This document shows, one piece after another, positions 26,014-37,017 of a DNA stretch of 64,000 nt (position 1 is its first letter; each line of letters starts with the position of its first letter). The notes beneath the pieces were generated by a model that was not told the origin of the DNA, made no database searches, and saw nothing but the letters and a program-made list of their open reading frames with translations. The stretch is from Dryococelus australis (taxonomy: Eukaryota; Arthropoda; Insecta; Phasmatodea; Phasmatidae): assembly GCA_029891345.1 (NCBI GenBank), contig CM056994.1, forward strand, positions 138,282,457 to 138,346,456, in the 5' to 3' direction. The translations under genes and the position numbers were made by a program.

Positions 26014-27040
26014 TTATGCAGGTGGCGTATCACAACAAAGTTCACAACAAATATTCGAAATGTGCCCACTTATGTCAATGCAGTAGTTCATCCGGCGTAT
26101 TAGAGACTGGCGAACGCGTTGAAACACTATTGGTGTGTCTCGCACGTGATCGCAGGTGGCCATGACCCTCGCTAAAAGATCATCTTCAGATGACATAGGA
26201 ATCTCGTACACACATGCCTTAAGAAAGCCCTACATCCAGAAGTCTAATGGCATAAGGTCCGGGGAACGTGATGGCCAAGCACGAGGCCCTTTCCGTCCTA
26301 TCCAGAGTGAGCGGGATCCGCTGTAATCAGGTGATCACGCACAATCCTGGTGAAATGGTGTAGTTCACCGTCGTGTTGCAGTCACACAAGTTATATGATG
26401 ACGAGCGGAACATCTTCCAGTAACTGTGGCAAACGGAACTGTAGGAAATAATAATACTGAAACCCAGCCATACGGTTCGGCAGCAAGAATGGGCCAATAA
26501 AATTTCCCCCACAATGCCGGCTCAAATGTTAATGGCAAAGCGGTGCTGGTAACCTCTCGTTACAGTTGCGTGTGGCTGAGAGTCATGCCACATGTGGTCA
26601 CTTCGACTGTTTTAAACACCTTCCTGTGTGAACGTGGCTTCGTCTGTAAACATTACAAGAGCCGGAAAATCACGACAAAATGCACACTGCCGTATGAACC
26701 ACCGGCAAATGTCTATCCGAGGGTCGTAGTCTGTTGGCCCCATTGGTAGTACCCTACGCACTTGGTATAGTCGCAGCAGCTGTTCATGGAGGACACACCT
26801 TACTGCGCCATGCGATGCATCCATTCTTCGCGCTACCGCGCGGCTGCTCGTCGAAGCGTTGTCGCAAAATTCTCAAAAGCCGCGTCCAGACACGCGTGCG
26901 CGAGCTCGCATGGAGTGCGTGGCGCGTTGAGTCGGTGCGTGAGTCGGCGTGTGACTAGGCCCATGAGCTGGTGCGGCCTCTGGCTCGCAAGGATCGCGGG
27001 AAGGTGCGGACGATCAACAATGAACAGTCCGATTTCCTCA
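26014..27040 (-). pseudogene. mariner/IS630-type transposase, copy 1 (broken)
   Basis: Read on the minus strand from 27040 downward. An N-terminal helix-turn-helix region ('STSSRAVARRMDASHGAV') is followed by 'CVLHEQLLRLYQVRRV', a 'D....C.WF..QC' block, and 'MFTDEATFTQEG', which carries the first catalytic Asp. Further down, in shifted frames, come 'QHDGELHHF' (second Asp) and 'WPSRSPDLMPLDF' (third Asp), then the C-terminal block 'VYEIPMSSEDDLLARV' with 'VFQRVRQSLIRRM'. All belong to a DDD transposase family common in arthropods. At least two frameshifts and several stops break it. It ends a few bases from the start of the Harbinger-like frame at 27048, so one element probably inserted beside or into the other. 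Confidence 0.85.
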
Positions 27041-27047
27041 TTCTAAA

Positions 27048-27580
27048 ATGAATCGGCAACAGGAAGACATTGTAGTGGCTAGTGCTGCGTTCATCATTGT
27101 ACAGTCATTGTTGACCAAAAAGAAGAAACGATGCCAGCGTCGTTGGTGGGCGACAAGTTTATTTAAGGGCAGAAACGAACACGGAGGTTCCAGTTTACTT
27201 AGTGATTTACGACTGGACAATGTTTATTTTTTTTTAATTTTGTAGGCTTTCTACAAGCGATTTTGACGAACTGTTAAACAATATTGGCCTAAATATTGCA
27301 AACAGGACACAAATTTCCGGCAAGCAATTTCTCCAGCAGACAGGCTTGTTCTCGCCCTGAGGTAATTGGCGACAGGAGACTCGTACACCAGTCTGAGTTA
27401 CCTGTTCAGAATACCCCAATTATCTATTTCTACAACTATACCAACCGTTTCCGAAGCCTTCATCGAATGTCTAAAGGATCAAATACATGTGAGTATGTTA
27501 TATTTTATGCATTTCGTAGATAAAGCAGTACGCCATCAAAGGTCAGTTTCCTGGAAGTCATGTTCTGATCATGTGTAGTT
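27048..27580 (+). pseudogene. PIF/Harbinger transposase, N-terminal part (HARBI1-like)
   Basis: The plus-strand frame begins MNRQQEDIVVASAAFIIV, then 'RRWWATSLFKGRNEHGGSSL' and 'LLSDLRLDNVYF'. After a stop the same frame continues 'KQDTNFRQAISPADRLVLAL', another stop, then 'LATGDSYTSLSYLFRIPQ' and 'AFIECLKDQIH'. These are consecutive blocks of the N-terminal half of HARBI1-like transposases. Three in-frame stops (TAG near 27243, then TGA, then TAA) make it non-functional, and the DDE catalytic half was not recognised downstream. A 'gtgagt' follows the last codon at about 27488, so an intron may begin there, as in some family members. Confidence 0.8.
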
Positions 27581-28960
27581 TGTTATGGTTACCCCAGAAT
27601 TAGAAGTAATGTGAAAAACTGACGATTAAGCTTGATTCTGAAATGTTTTGGCAAATTATGAATTGAAGATATGTAATCTCTGGCTAGCCCAAGAATTTAC
27701 ATATTACATTTGAACTTCGTTAATCAGCTCGCTCGAAGATAAATAGTGTGTGCAAACCATTCATGCTTTATTTTTGGATTTAAAACCAGTCTAAAAATCA
27801 TGTTGGGATATCTCGTTGCCCCATTACAGCTGTATAGGTAAAACGAGGTTCAACTATATTAGTATAATCAACTCTATTAGTATAATACTGACTTTTACTT
27901 AGAGAACAAAGATATAATCTGTTTTAAATAAGACAACAGTAATATGTTCAAAGGCAAACAAATAAATTCAGTATATTAAGTTACTAAATTTATTAAATAT
28001 TTATTGTAATAGGAAATGAAACAATTGAAAATGAAGCATACAATATACGGTACAAAACGCTAATGTAGGCGTAACTTACGCAATCTTAAAATAATAATTT
28101 ACTTGAATCATAACTTACAAAGAATGATACATTCAAAACTTTTTATACCAAAAATTAACATATGATTAAATTTAATAACGTATTAATTTTAATATAGGTG
28201 TGGATATTAAAGAAAAATGCATGCTGATTTTCACTTGAGAACACACTACATATCAATTAAAAATGAATAAAAATAATGGGCTTCAACATGTTTGATGTTT
28301 GAGATTGGAAATGAAATTTAAAAAAAATAATCCTAAGTAAGAAAATACGTTTATAACATTAGTGAAACCTTTTACAATATTATTGTTCCTGATCGTGACA
28401 TAATAGGATGCGTGTGATGCAGATACTAAACCTATAAGATTCTATACATGTTACAAAAAATACAAAATTTTAAAAGCAGTAATAATAAAAAACAATACTT
28501 TTCCAAAGTCGAAATAAATATAGGCTTGGTCATAGTAAAATTAATAGTTATTGCGACATTCGATATTGCCTGAAAAATTATTATTTAGCTGCCATTTCAG
28601 AACCATGTGTTGTCCTGGCTAGAACTGCGCATAACACTACAGACATTTGGTAAGTTCGGCCATTCTGAACTGCACATGAGAGTTTGGTGATGCTTGCGGA
28701 ATACTTCCTGTTGACGTTGAAGATGCACTACATAACGAAACTTGAGCATAATCTGGCACATGTAATGAATGTGGATTACATGGTGATGTTTACGAGTTCT
28801 GCTGTATTGCAGATGAATTTGCATTTTACAACATTTGTTGGTCATTCTCGTTCAAAGGTGACTGGTGTTCTCTGTACAGCGAGACCTAGGGAATTACGCG
28901 AATTTGAGAGGATTGTGTTAATGCTGAACTGTGAGGGTTCGTTATTATCGGCCAGGGACC
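27581..28960. other. AT-rich stretch, no gene recognised
   Basis: Possibly the decayed catalytic half of the Harbinger element, but I could not match it. Frames near 28597-29085 on both strands show no family pattern. Confidence 0.4.
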
Positions 28961-28967
28961 GCTTCGT

Positions 28968-29538
28968 TTGTATTTTCCTAGCTCAGCAGAGAACAATATG
29001 TCATTTTTTTCCTTCTTGGCAAAAATGTACGACACACTATCCAGTTCTCGCAATGGTTCTGCTCAGGCTCAGGCTCAGATCCTGAATATGTTCGTTTCTT
29101 CTGTCGCCCGGGAGAGCTTCTTAGAACAGATTGCGAAGAAACGGGAAGAAGGAACCAAAGGTCATCATAAAACCAACAGAAGGAAGAAACTGAATGTCCT
29201 CCCTCTCCCCCCGCCGCCACACCAGAAAAAGTATTTCAGAGGAACAATTTGAACCGGAAGCTGAAGCAGCATATGAACCCCAACCATCAACAACGAATGG
29301 TGTGGGAGCAAGAAAGCGAGTACTGTTACCTCAGCAGAAGAGACCAATGAGAGAAAGGAGCAGCAGTAGGAGCAATTATGAGGGCACTGAATTATCGTTA
29401 CAAGTTGCTAATGACAGCGTTAACTTAAACGAGGAATTCAGCGACATTGATGATGCACCCACATTCTCGAAGTTACGCCCACAACCTGAATGTACCGGTA
29501 GCCTCAAAAATGTGACTGCGGGACAGTATGTTGCATGA
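28968..29538 (+). pseudogene. possible BESS-like accessory protein of the Harbinger element
   Basis: Two overlapping plus-strand frames. The first (28968-29252) has 'SFFSFLAKMYDTLSSSRNGS', which resembles the short helical BESS motif found in the second (MADF/Myb-like) protein of Harbinger elements, followed by a Lys/Arg-rich tail. The second (29194-29538, 114 codons) is acidic/Ser-rich and disordered in character. The order (BESS before the disordered part) is opposite to what I expect, so the match may be chance. Frameshifted at best. Confidence 0.25.
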
Positions 29539-29789
29539 GGAATTTTGGGTTTCACTGGAAATGGCCAGCAAAGCCTGGCGAAATTTATTGTGCTCAGAAT
29601 GAAATTGTTCAGATGATCAACCCGCCCCAAAAAATTAACCGTCGAGGCATTAAAGTGTGAAAGATCTCGGAGTTTACCTATAGTTAGCGAACTTTTAAAT
29701 TTTTAAAACAATTGGACCTCCAGTACACTGTTTTGAGTTTAAACATAATCATATTATGATTTAAATTAGCATGGCAGCTCTGTTAATTT

Positions 29790-30250
29790 ATGTAAGATAT
29801 TTTCAAGTACTTCCACGGCTTCGCCCACGTATACTACACGAGGCAACTACTAATTTCCTTTCGCGAAGGACGTCTTTGTACACCACATTAGTGCTTATAC
29901 ACTCAGATGCTAGTATTGTCAAGGACATGTAGAGCTGCACATGTAAGAAGAAGTCCTGTCTCAAATATATCCCTGCCACCTTCAGTAACGGTCCCTGGGC
30001 CTTACATAGTGTGATAGAAAAACAGACTTCGAGGGGAAATGCAGGCTCATGAATTCGAAAGAGTGCTCTGATGAAATGAGTGATATGCACATTATGAAAT
30101 TTTATATCACCCCTCCACCCCCTCGGTTCAAAACCGTGATGGCTGTAGTGTAGATTACACCATTTGCAGCGCATTTAATTGTAGCCTGGTGCTATTGCGT
30201 TGTTTTGGCGGTAACATTAACGGAGCCCCAACCTTTAAAAGAAACTTATG
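29790..30250 (-). pseudogene. Helitron helicase, C-terminal fragment
   Basis: Minus-strand frame of 123 codons (30174-29803) plus sequence just upstream in another frame. It has 'VCFSITLCKAQGPLLKVAGI', where family members have an 'FAMTINKSQGQTL' block (helicase motif V/VI region). This is followed by 'IYLRQDFFLHVQLYM' and 'NVVYKDVL', which closes Helitron Rep-Hel proteins, and a Ser/Arg tail. Upstream 'LPPKQRNSTRLQLNALQMV' fits the preceding '.N.TRL' block. Only the last ~150 residues are present. It is independent of the large plus-strand Helitron at 52400-57305. Confidence 0.8.
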
Positions 30251-30679
30251 TAGTGATATGCCAGGAGGGTATAGATAGTGTTAATGAACTCCATGGGGTA
30301 ATGGACTGAATCATCTATTTTAATACAACTGTATCCACATATTTGTGCTCTATTTCTATACCCCTTGGAACAACTTAAGCAAACTATATTGATTATTATT
30401 TATTATTTTATCACATTGCTACCGTTGCTCAATCTCGTTAAATCTTCTTCTATGGCAACATTTTAAAGCTATTTATTGTCAATTTCCTTTAGAAGTATAA
30501 AGGAATATTGTTTTAACTGATTTTTGTCTTCTGAGCATTTCAGGTTGCAGTAGTAATTGAATATATTCAAGACAGATTAAATATTATTGTAGTGAATAAA
30601 ACCTCTGGTTTGTTGGATAACAAATGTACAAAAAAAATGGCCTCGTGAATGTTGTAACGTGATTTTGTCATTTCTCTAG

Positions 30680-30770
30680 ATGATTGGCAAATTTATAGTT
30701 TTGACAATTCTGTTTCCGATAAACCAATTAAACATTGTGGCACAAATTAGTTACAGCACACCTTTAACTG
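30680..30770 (+). CDS. S1 serine protease, exon 1 (signal peptide)
   Basis: ATG at 30680 opens 30 codons: MIGKFIVLTILFPINQL, a Lys followed by a hydrophobic core, then a polar stretch ending in Gly. The donor 'gtaggt' at 30771 leaves one G (phase 1), exactly what the next exon at 32204 needs (G + GT = Gly). The sequence before the ATG is 'tttctctag', which would also be a good acceptor, so an upstream non-coding exon is possible. In secreted S1 proteases this part directs export and is removed. The link to the downstream exons rests on phase and position, not on homology. Confidence 0.55.
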
Positions 30771-32203
30771 GTAGGTACTATATCGCAATTTACTCTTCAT
30801 CTTAAATGCCATGAAATTATTAACTGTGGTATAAAATGTTATTTAAACACGTGTAACGTTCATTAGGTAGTGAACACACAACAATTGTTTTTTTTAATAA
30901 CCGCGCTCTTTACGAAAATAAGTTATTTCGTTGTTATTCCTTCTCAATTCTGACTTCTGACCTTTTTTTTTTTTTTGCGATTGTAAAGGAAAATATTTTT
31001 TTTTACTAAGAAACTGGTATCATTTCTATTCCAGCTTCTTTCGTCTGATACAAAACATGTTGGTCTGAAGTTTACACTTATGGAAACACTGCATGTAACT
31101 TATCATCGAAAACACATTTGAATATTATTCAGCTTCTTAGAGAATAGAATTTTAAAGTCCTGAAAATTTTTTTTCTGTATTTATTTAGCTAATCTTTCAA
31201 AGGGGTAGGAATAACGATAACTTTATGTTATTGCCTTAATGCGCTATTAACGAGACCTCGAAAATACATTGTACACTTTTCAACCACAACGATATCTCGT
31301 CGTATTAATGAGCAATTGAGTCTTAGGAAATGTATTATACGCAATTTTACCTTCTTTGGGGTTGAATTTCGAAAAAAAAAAAAAAAAAACACTTTCGTAG
31401 AGGAGACATGCACCCTAAGGGAAAGGCCATCACTTAGTTTTCGTGCTTTGAGGTCCAGTGCTTTGGGCAGTGTGTTGGTGAATGAAGTAAGCCTGTCAGT
31501 TGGGACATTCCATTTAATTGATAAGCATTGCATTGGTACAGGCATGATGCTGATGTGTACTTTTATTTTTAGAGTAATAATTATGTGTTAGTTTTGCATA
31601 TTTATTTTGTGATCATTGTATGTGGTTTATACAAAATACTGATTCATCGTTATCATCGTCTTCAAACTTTGAGATCTGCTCCTCTGAATATTTGGAAATC
31701 GTGATACATCAGCTCTATAAACTCATTTCTTCCGCACAGTGAGAGTACTTCAACAGTTCAGAGCTAGTTGTAACAGAGATACTGTAGTTCAGAGATAGTT
31801 ATAACAACATATAATAAAAAAATGTATTTATCATAACTATTTAAACTATGCACATTTCCACGGTAACGTAAACGTTGGTAAATGCAGTTTATTTTGATTT
31901 TGATGAGAATATATTTATTTTAAAGTATAAGTTGTAGGCCGTATTGCGGCCTATACTATGTATCCTTTGTTTTTTGGGTGTGCTAGAGAATGTGAAACAC
32001 AAATAATTTACCCACACCTTCAATATGGTGTAATATTGCTTGCCTTTCTTTAATTAGGTGGGTCCATTATCTGGTGAAGATGCACTCGAAGTTCAACCAC
32101 TCAAGAAGTACAAGCATTCGAGAGGTAGCCTTTCTGACTAATATCCTGCGATGTGTGTATAGTAAGTTGTACAACAAATTAATTATTCTTCATTTTGGTA
32201 TAG
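30771..32203 (+). other. intron 1 of the serine protease
   Basis: GT-AG intron, 'gtaggt' to 'ggtatag'. Contains an A homopolymer at about 31371-31389 and otherwise AT-rich filler. Confidence 0.45.
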
Positions 32204-32375
32204 GTTTGGTAGCGGGTTCCGCAAAGCACCTTGGAGCCAGGATTGTGGGCGGTCATAATGCCGCGACGGGCCAGTTCCCTTTCACTACAGCCATAACAAT
32301 AGACGACAGTTTCTACTGCACGAGCTCTCTGCTGTCCCACCAGTGGATTGTGACGGCCGCCCACTGCGCCGTAGA
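32204..32375 (+). CDS. S1 serine protease, exon 2 (activation site and His57)
   Basis: Acceptor 'ttttggtatag' and donor 'gtaagt' (32376) bound 172 bases, phase 1 to phase 2. It encodes a short propeptide ending 'LGAR', the activation cleavage Arg-Ile in 'RIVGGHNAATGQFPF', the first half of the Cys42-Cys58 disulfide in 'FYCTSSLLS', and 'WIVTAAHC' with catalytic His57. The family's usual 'CGGSLI' is changed to 'CTSSLL', which is tolerated in insect paralogs. The sequence fits digestive trypsin/chymotrypsin or brachyurin-like enzymes secreted by the gut, but specificity cannot be read because the residue-189 region is not recovered. Strongest host-coding signal in the window. Confidence 0.92.
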
Positions 32376-34114
32376 GTAAGTACAGTCATGATCAAAATAA
32401 AAAGTGCCATACTTTAGAAAACGAAATAAATATTATCTATATCATGTAAAGTTGTGCCATAAATCCATTCGGGGCATCAAGCTATCTTCTCTGTTTGTTA
32501 CTATTTGCTATTGGTAAAAAGGAGTGGCCTGTGTGTCAAATTTAACTTTTACATTAACCATTTGGTTCGTTCACTATGTAGATATAAGTGCTGTATTTTT
32601 GTATTTAAACGAGAAGTAGAAAATTGTGCTCACTACAGTCAACTTTGTTGGATTGTTCATAAACATAGATTGCACTCAACATGACCTTAAAATCTCATTA
32701 TCCATAAATGAGCAAGTTTAAGAAGCGCCACTTATTTTAAATTGGACAAATGTTTACCTCAGAAAATGTATGAGAGTTTTAATTTGCCTAATTTATCATT
32801 CTTCTATAAGTAGAGCAGGAATGTAGTTCTTTATTCGCTGTTGAAACTGATACTAGTAAATTAATGTGAAGCAAACTTCCGGTGAATATGGTATTCCACT
32901 TGCGTTTGGAGATGACAATTTCCTTAGATGTTACCAGCTACAAAAATATATTTAAAATATAACAGTTTTACAATTGCATATATTTCAATGGCATAGGTCT
33001 CATACTTTTATCTAGCCAGTTTTTAAAACATTTTGTTTGTTTCAAGGACGGATACTGATAACAAACAATATCTCTCTTCAGACAGCCGACAAGCCTGAGT
33101 TGGTTTACTATGTGTTTGTCTTTACACTGTCACTAGTAGATCTTAGTAATTACTGACGAAATAAAAAAGTCAATATATTTTAGCTATACATATTGTTGAT
33201 TAATATTGAAAATACTGTATCTGTGAGTGATTTTTTAAATGATTACTTTAACACTTTATCACAGCAGCAAAAACTAATAGTTACATGATTGTTTGGAATT
33301 ATTAGCAGAATTATAAGTCATGTCTTGTAACATTGTAGCTGTGTTCAATTTTTTTACATACTATAATGTATTAGGTCTACAGTCAAACTCCGTTTATTCA
33401 TTATGCTGATCGATCCTATATGAAAAAATAAATGTGCAATTTATTATTTGTAAACCACAGAGACAAAATGTGTTGAATTTATTTCTCACAATGGACAAGT
33501 GGTTATTTGCTGGTCTCTTGCTCGTTTTCATTCGCAAATTATTTCCATGTACGCAAGGTGCTTAAATGTCACCATTCCGTGTAAAATATTTTATTTCATT
33601 TTTTTCCCATTAAATATGGGTTCGGTAATTCAAGTTAGGATAACTCTTTCTGTATTCCAAAGTATTTTTTCCTTTGCTCGCTGGTGTTTTCTGAGTTTTT
33701 CAGGTAGTACAAAAGCGAGGGGTGTAGACGTAATATTAGTGCGATATTGTCGATGGTAGAAATGTGAGTGCATGTGAATAAGGGAACTGATAAGACTTCA
33801 GCGGGTGGTTTGTGAGGGTAGACAATTTTTTTTTCTAATCTAGACATTAATTTTTAAGGTAGTTTATGCATCAATTCATTCTATTGCCCACTATTAAGTA
33901 ATGGTTATTAATATACCTTGTATCTAATAAATATGTGACACCGCTGGGTTCCTTAAATAAATAGCTATATCTTAATGTGTATGTTTGACTTTATGAAAAC
34001 CATATGGCATCTTAGACATTTGTTATACCACGAGATCTTCCACAAGTGCGTATATAAATTCCAGATTTTTGGTGGCTCTACTCCATATCCGTATTTTATT
34101 TTTATTAGTTACAG
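32376..34114 (+). other. intron 2 of the serine protease
   Basis: GT-AG intron of 1739 bp, AT-rich. Around 33379, 'cagtcaaactccgtttattca' looks like the terminal inverted repeat of a pogo/Tigger-type MITE, but I did not find the matching end. Confidence 0.5.
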
Positions 34115-34279
34115 CACTTTCGCTGTGAAACTGGGAATAACAAACTTCGAAATGAACGAGGATGGCGCGGTGACCACGAAATCAAGAAAAGTTATCCCAC
34201 ATCCTTCATACAACCCTGATAACTCCAGTTTCGACATCGCCTTAATAATGATGGCAAGTCAAGTCACATACTCATATAA
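34115..34279 (+). CDS. S1 serine protease, exon 3 (Asp102)
   Basis: Acceptor 'attagttacag' at 34114; the first base completes GA+C = Asp, in phase with exon 2. It encodes 'TFAVKLGITNFEMNEDGAV', then 'VIPHPSYNPDNSSFDIALI', where Asp in 'FDIAL' is catalytic Asp102, and 'MASQVTYS', which fits the usual '..sPVtys' continuation. I end the exon at a weak donor 'gtattg' (34280); a GC donor ('gcaagt' at 34254) is an alternative. Expected next is a segment with the conserved Trp-Gly region, which I cannot find. Confidence 0.88.
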
Positions 34280-34869
34280 GTATTGCTCATGCCCCATAAT
34301 ATTTATTATATGCTTGTACTAAGTGTATTTTTCCAGCAATTATTATTTTACAAGATCACTACAAGTAAACAAACGTTTGACGTTACGAGTTACTATAAGA
34401 AAATACTGAGTTATTAAAATGAATTTTATGCTGAAATTGGAGTGCGTTTACTTATACACCGCCCGCTTAAATAGTTGTTTTAGCCTATGTAAGATTAATA
34501 GAATTTTAACAGTATATTTCTAATTACTTTCGTGTGATGAACACACAATTATGTTATACTACATAAAATTATAGAAAAGTTTTATTTTCGGAATGTTTTT
34601 CTTTGCTTTTAGCTTATTTTCTTTAGAAAATCAGATCCTATTAAGTTATCCAGTCCATCTCCCTGTTCTCTCTCTCTCGCCTCCTCTCACACTCCCCTTC
34701 TCTCACACTCCCCTCCTCTCTTTCTCGCTGGTTGCTTGTCCTAAAATCGTGCGAGTCCGTGCACCAAATGCCATTAAAATTTTATAAATATATAATAACT
34801 CGTAACGACTTTCATAGTTTTCAATTAAATAAAAAACTATTTTGTAGTGATATTAAAATCTTTTAGAGC

Positions 34870-35770
34870 CATGCGTCCATATCTTAGGAACCTTTACATA
34901 GATTCTAATAAATATTTGCTTGCAATCTCTACGGGTGTCCGGTAAACAAGATATTTCACTTGACGCCACACGAGAAACTCTATGGGTGTTAACTCGGGAG
35001 ACATAGGTGGCAGTCTACTGGGACTCCTCTCCCTAGCTTACTTCCAGGTAAGGTGTCGTTAAGTACTCCCGCACTAGCCATGTGAAGTAGGCGGGGTGCC
35101 GTCATGGAAGAACCACATCAATTGCTGTAACCTGATCCAAAATAACTTCCATCAAAACAGGCCGAACATCTTCCGAAAATCGCAGGTAAATGTTATCATT
35201 CACGTGAGCTGGGGAAATGTACGTACCAATAAGGTAATTATTAAAAAGTCCAGCCCAAATGTTCACAGCTACTTTTAATTGATATGGCCCGATGTGTTTT
35301 ACATGGGTTGTGATAACTCCACACATGACTGTTTTTGGAATTTAACATTCCTCCTCTAGTTAACATAGTTGTATCACACCAACTTAGGATCTCACCAAAG
35401 TGGGTAATCGTCAATAATTTGCGACAATAGTCACTCCCATAATTGCACACAATGTGTAAAGTTTTCTGAGCCTTGAGCCTGCATTTTCTGAAGGTTGTAC
35501 GGGTGCAACTTTTTCTCATGTTACTTCTGTCAAACTGTCGAATTACTGACACCCTCCTTGAATGCAATTGCATGGATGCTTGTGTTGGGTTATGCTGCTA
35601 CTTGATCGAGAATTTCATCATCAAAATTGGGTGTTCTTACACGTCTCCTCGCCCCAGCAGTATGGCGTTTTGGTTGAAACTTTTCTGTGTCACACAGGCA
35701 TTGAATGACCTCTACAAACCTTTTTCCGGTTCAACTGTCACCTGTTGGAATAATACTTAGTGTAGATATG
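34870..35770 (-). pseudogene. mariner/IS630-type transposase, copy 2 (broken)
   Basis: Same family as 26014-27040, read on the minus strand. Near 35420-35250 in shifting frames: 'MLTRGGMLNSKNSHVW' (after the first catalytic position) and 'VAVNIWAGLFNNYLIGTYI'. Further on, 'YLRFSEDVRPVLMEVI', and near 35010-34900 'PMSPELTPIEF' followed by 'KYLVYRTPVEI'. The third catalytic position reads Glu (gag) where copy 1 has Asp. Frameshifts and stops are frequent, and the helix-turn-helix part is not clear. It sits inside the protease intron in opposite orientation. Confidence 0.8.
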
Positions 35771-36009
35771 TGACGTCATATTCACAACTCCATGTGTATC
35801 CCCACAAGCAACCACCGTGTCGACTCATTCGGAAAAAATGGTTGGTATGTAAATAGTATGAGCCGGTGGGGGGAGGGGATGGCTCCAAGATATGAAAACA
35901 ACAAGAGTAGCACAAGTGACATTTCATAAATTTCGTGTGGGTGTGTTCCCCCTCCCCTACCTACTCTAACGCCTGTATGTGTTGTCAGCCACATATCTCC
36001 ACACCTTCC

Positions 36010-36480
36010 CCACCCCCTCTCCAATAGGTGTGCTGTAATTGGCTGTAAAGTTCCCCTGCACCCCTGGGAGGTATGCTGTGATTGCCGGTTAGCTTAGGTG
36101 GTACCCGTATATAAAAACTGGCACAAGGGACATTTGTGGGACTTTGTTTCACGGGAGGTCTGAGGATCTTGTTTAGCTGGCTGATGTGGGACGAATTGCC
36201 GCCAGACTGGATGCTCAAGTGATCGGTGCACGGAATGAAGCGGTTGTGACTTCACATGTTGACCCTTCAGCTGTCGAACCACCACAACTGATGAGGTTGA
36301 AATGGTGAGGAGTTTGGAAAGGAGGGGATAAGTTTCGACACCTGGAAAGGATACTTATATTTTAAACATGTAATGAATAATTACATAATCTGAGCAATAA
36401 TGTGGTAAATGCACAATATGTAAGTATTCACTTGCATAATGAGCAATTGTACAATTACATTTTATGCATAACGAGAGAAT
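36010..36480 (-). repeat. dispersed repeat R, copy 2
   Basis: The minus strand aligns block by block with 61960-62460 (plus). Shared runs include 'atgcaagtg.atactta', 'atcccctcctttc', 'tctggcggca', 'cagacctcc', 'acaaagtcccacaaatg', 'tatacg.gtacc' and 'acagca.acctcccag'. The match covers over 450 bp with roughly one difference in four or five bases. Both strands are largely open in the GC-richer half, producing chance frames. Confidence 0.75.
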
Positions 36481-36824
36481 AAATCCATGTACTCTTGCTG
36501 TGACTGCCCACTAGCGACTAAGATGTGTTCACTAATACGAATAGATTATATCCCCCCCTTGACATGGTGGAATGCGCAACAGCCCAGTAGATGCATGTCT
36601 CCGAGAGCGAATGTTACCCTCTACCATCTCCACCTGCTACTGCCGACCGACTGAGCCTATTTCACCAAGTCACTGTTTGGGTCCGCTGGGGTTCGCGAAC
36701 GGACTTGCTTTGGGCAAATCTCATGGGGTCTAACTGCCAAATTGGTTGTTGTTAATGCATAAGGAGGATATTTATTTTAAAAATTCTTCATCTAAGTTTA
36801 GTCTCAGTCAGTTTCTAATTGCAG

Positions 36825-36992
36825 GAAGGAGCATAGTCTTTGCGATGCAAACTACGATAATCAGTGACATTAACTACGTTCTATTACTTTGAAAGTGTAA
36901 CAAGTAAATGGCAAGACTGCGCCGCATGCTGCAGCAGTACGACGAACATGTGCACTTCAGGTCAAGGAAAGGCATGCAGCTCTTCATGCCAA
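36825..36992 (+). pseudogene. S1 serine protease, C-terminal barrel exon up to GD|SGG (frameshifted)
   Basis: A good acceptor ('tttctaattgcag') opens a frame with 'VFAMQTTIISDINYV', matching the '..tvIS...C' strand of chymotrypsin-like enzymes, but it meets TGA. The adjacent frame then gives 'TNMCTSGQGKACSSSCQG' and ends 'GGA G' before a strong donor 'gtgagg' at 36993. In the family this is the 'mCTSG..g..sCqGD' region, and the phase-1 split inside the Asp codon of GDSGG is a classic intron position. One base gained or lost near 36885 separates the halves. The exon carrying Ser195 was not found. 'GESGG' occurs 30 bp beyond the donor, but a 31-bp intron is not credible and a stop follows. Confidence 0.6.
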
Positions 36993-37017
36993 GGAGGTGA
37001 GGATTCGTTCTACATTT

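Larger units (their letters stand above)
34280..36824 (+). other. presumed intron 3 with nested repeats
   Basis: Holds a mariner-type copy (34870-35770) and repeat R (36010-36480), both on the minus strand. About 40-50 residues of the protease (residues following Asp102 up to the C-terminal barrel) should be encoded somewhere here and are not recognised. A C/T-rich tract lies at about 34660-34730. 34280-34869 and 36490-36824 show nothing else. Confidence 0.4.

Noticed and set aside
32074-32203. Upstream extension of the protease frame to an ATG at 32074
   Set aside because: The text before 32204 is not protease-like and ends at a good acceptor with matching phase; it is intron read-through.
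33379-33760. pogo/Tigger-type MITE starting at cagtcaaactccg
   Set aside because: Only one plausible terminus seen; kept as a remark in the intron entry.
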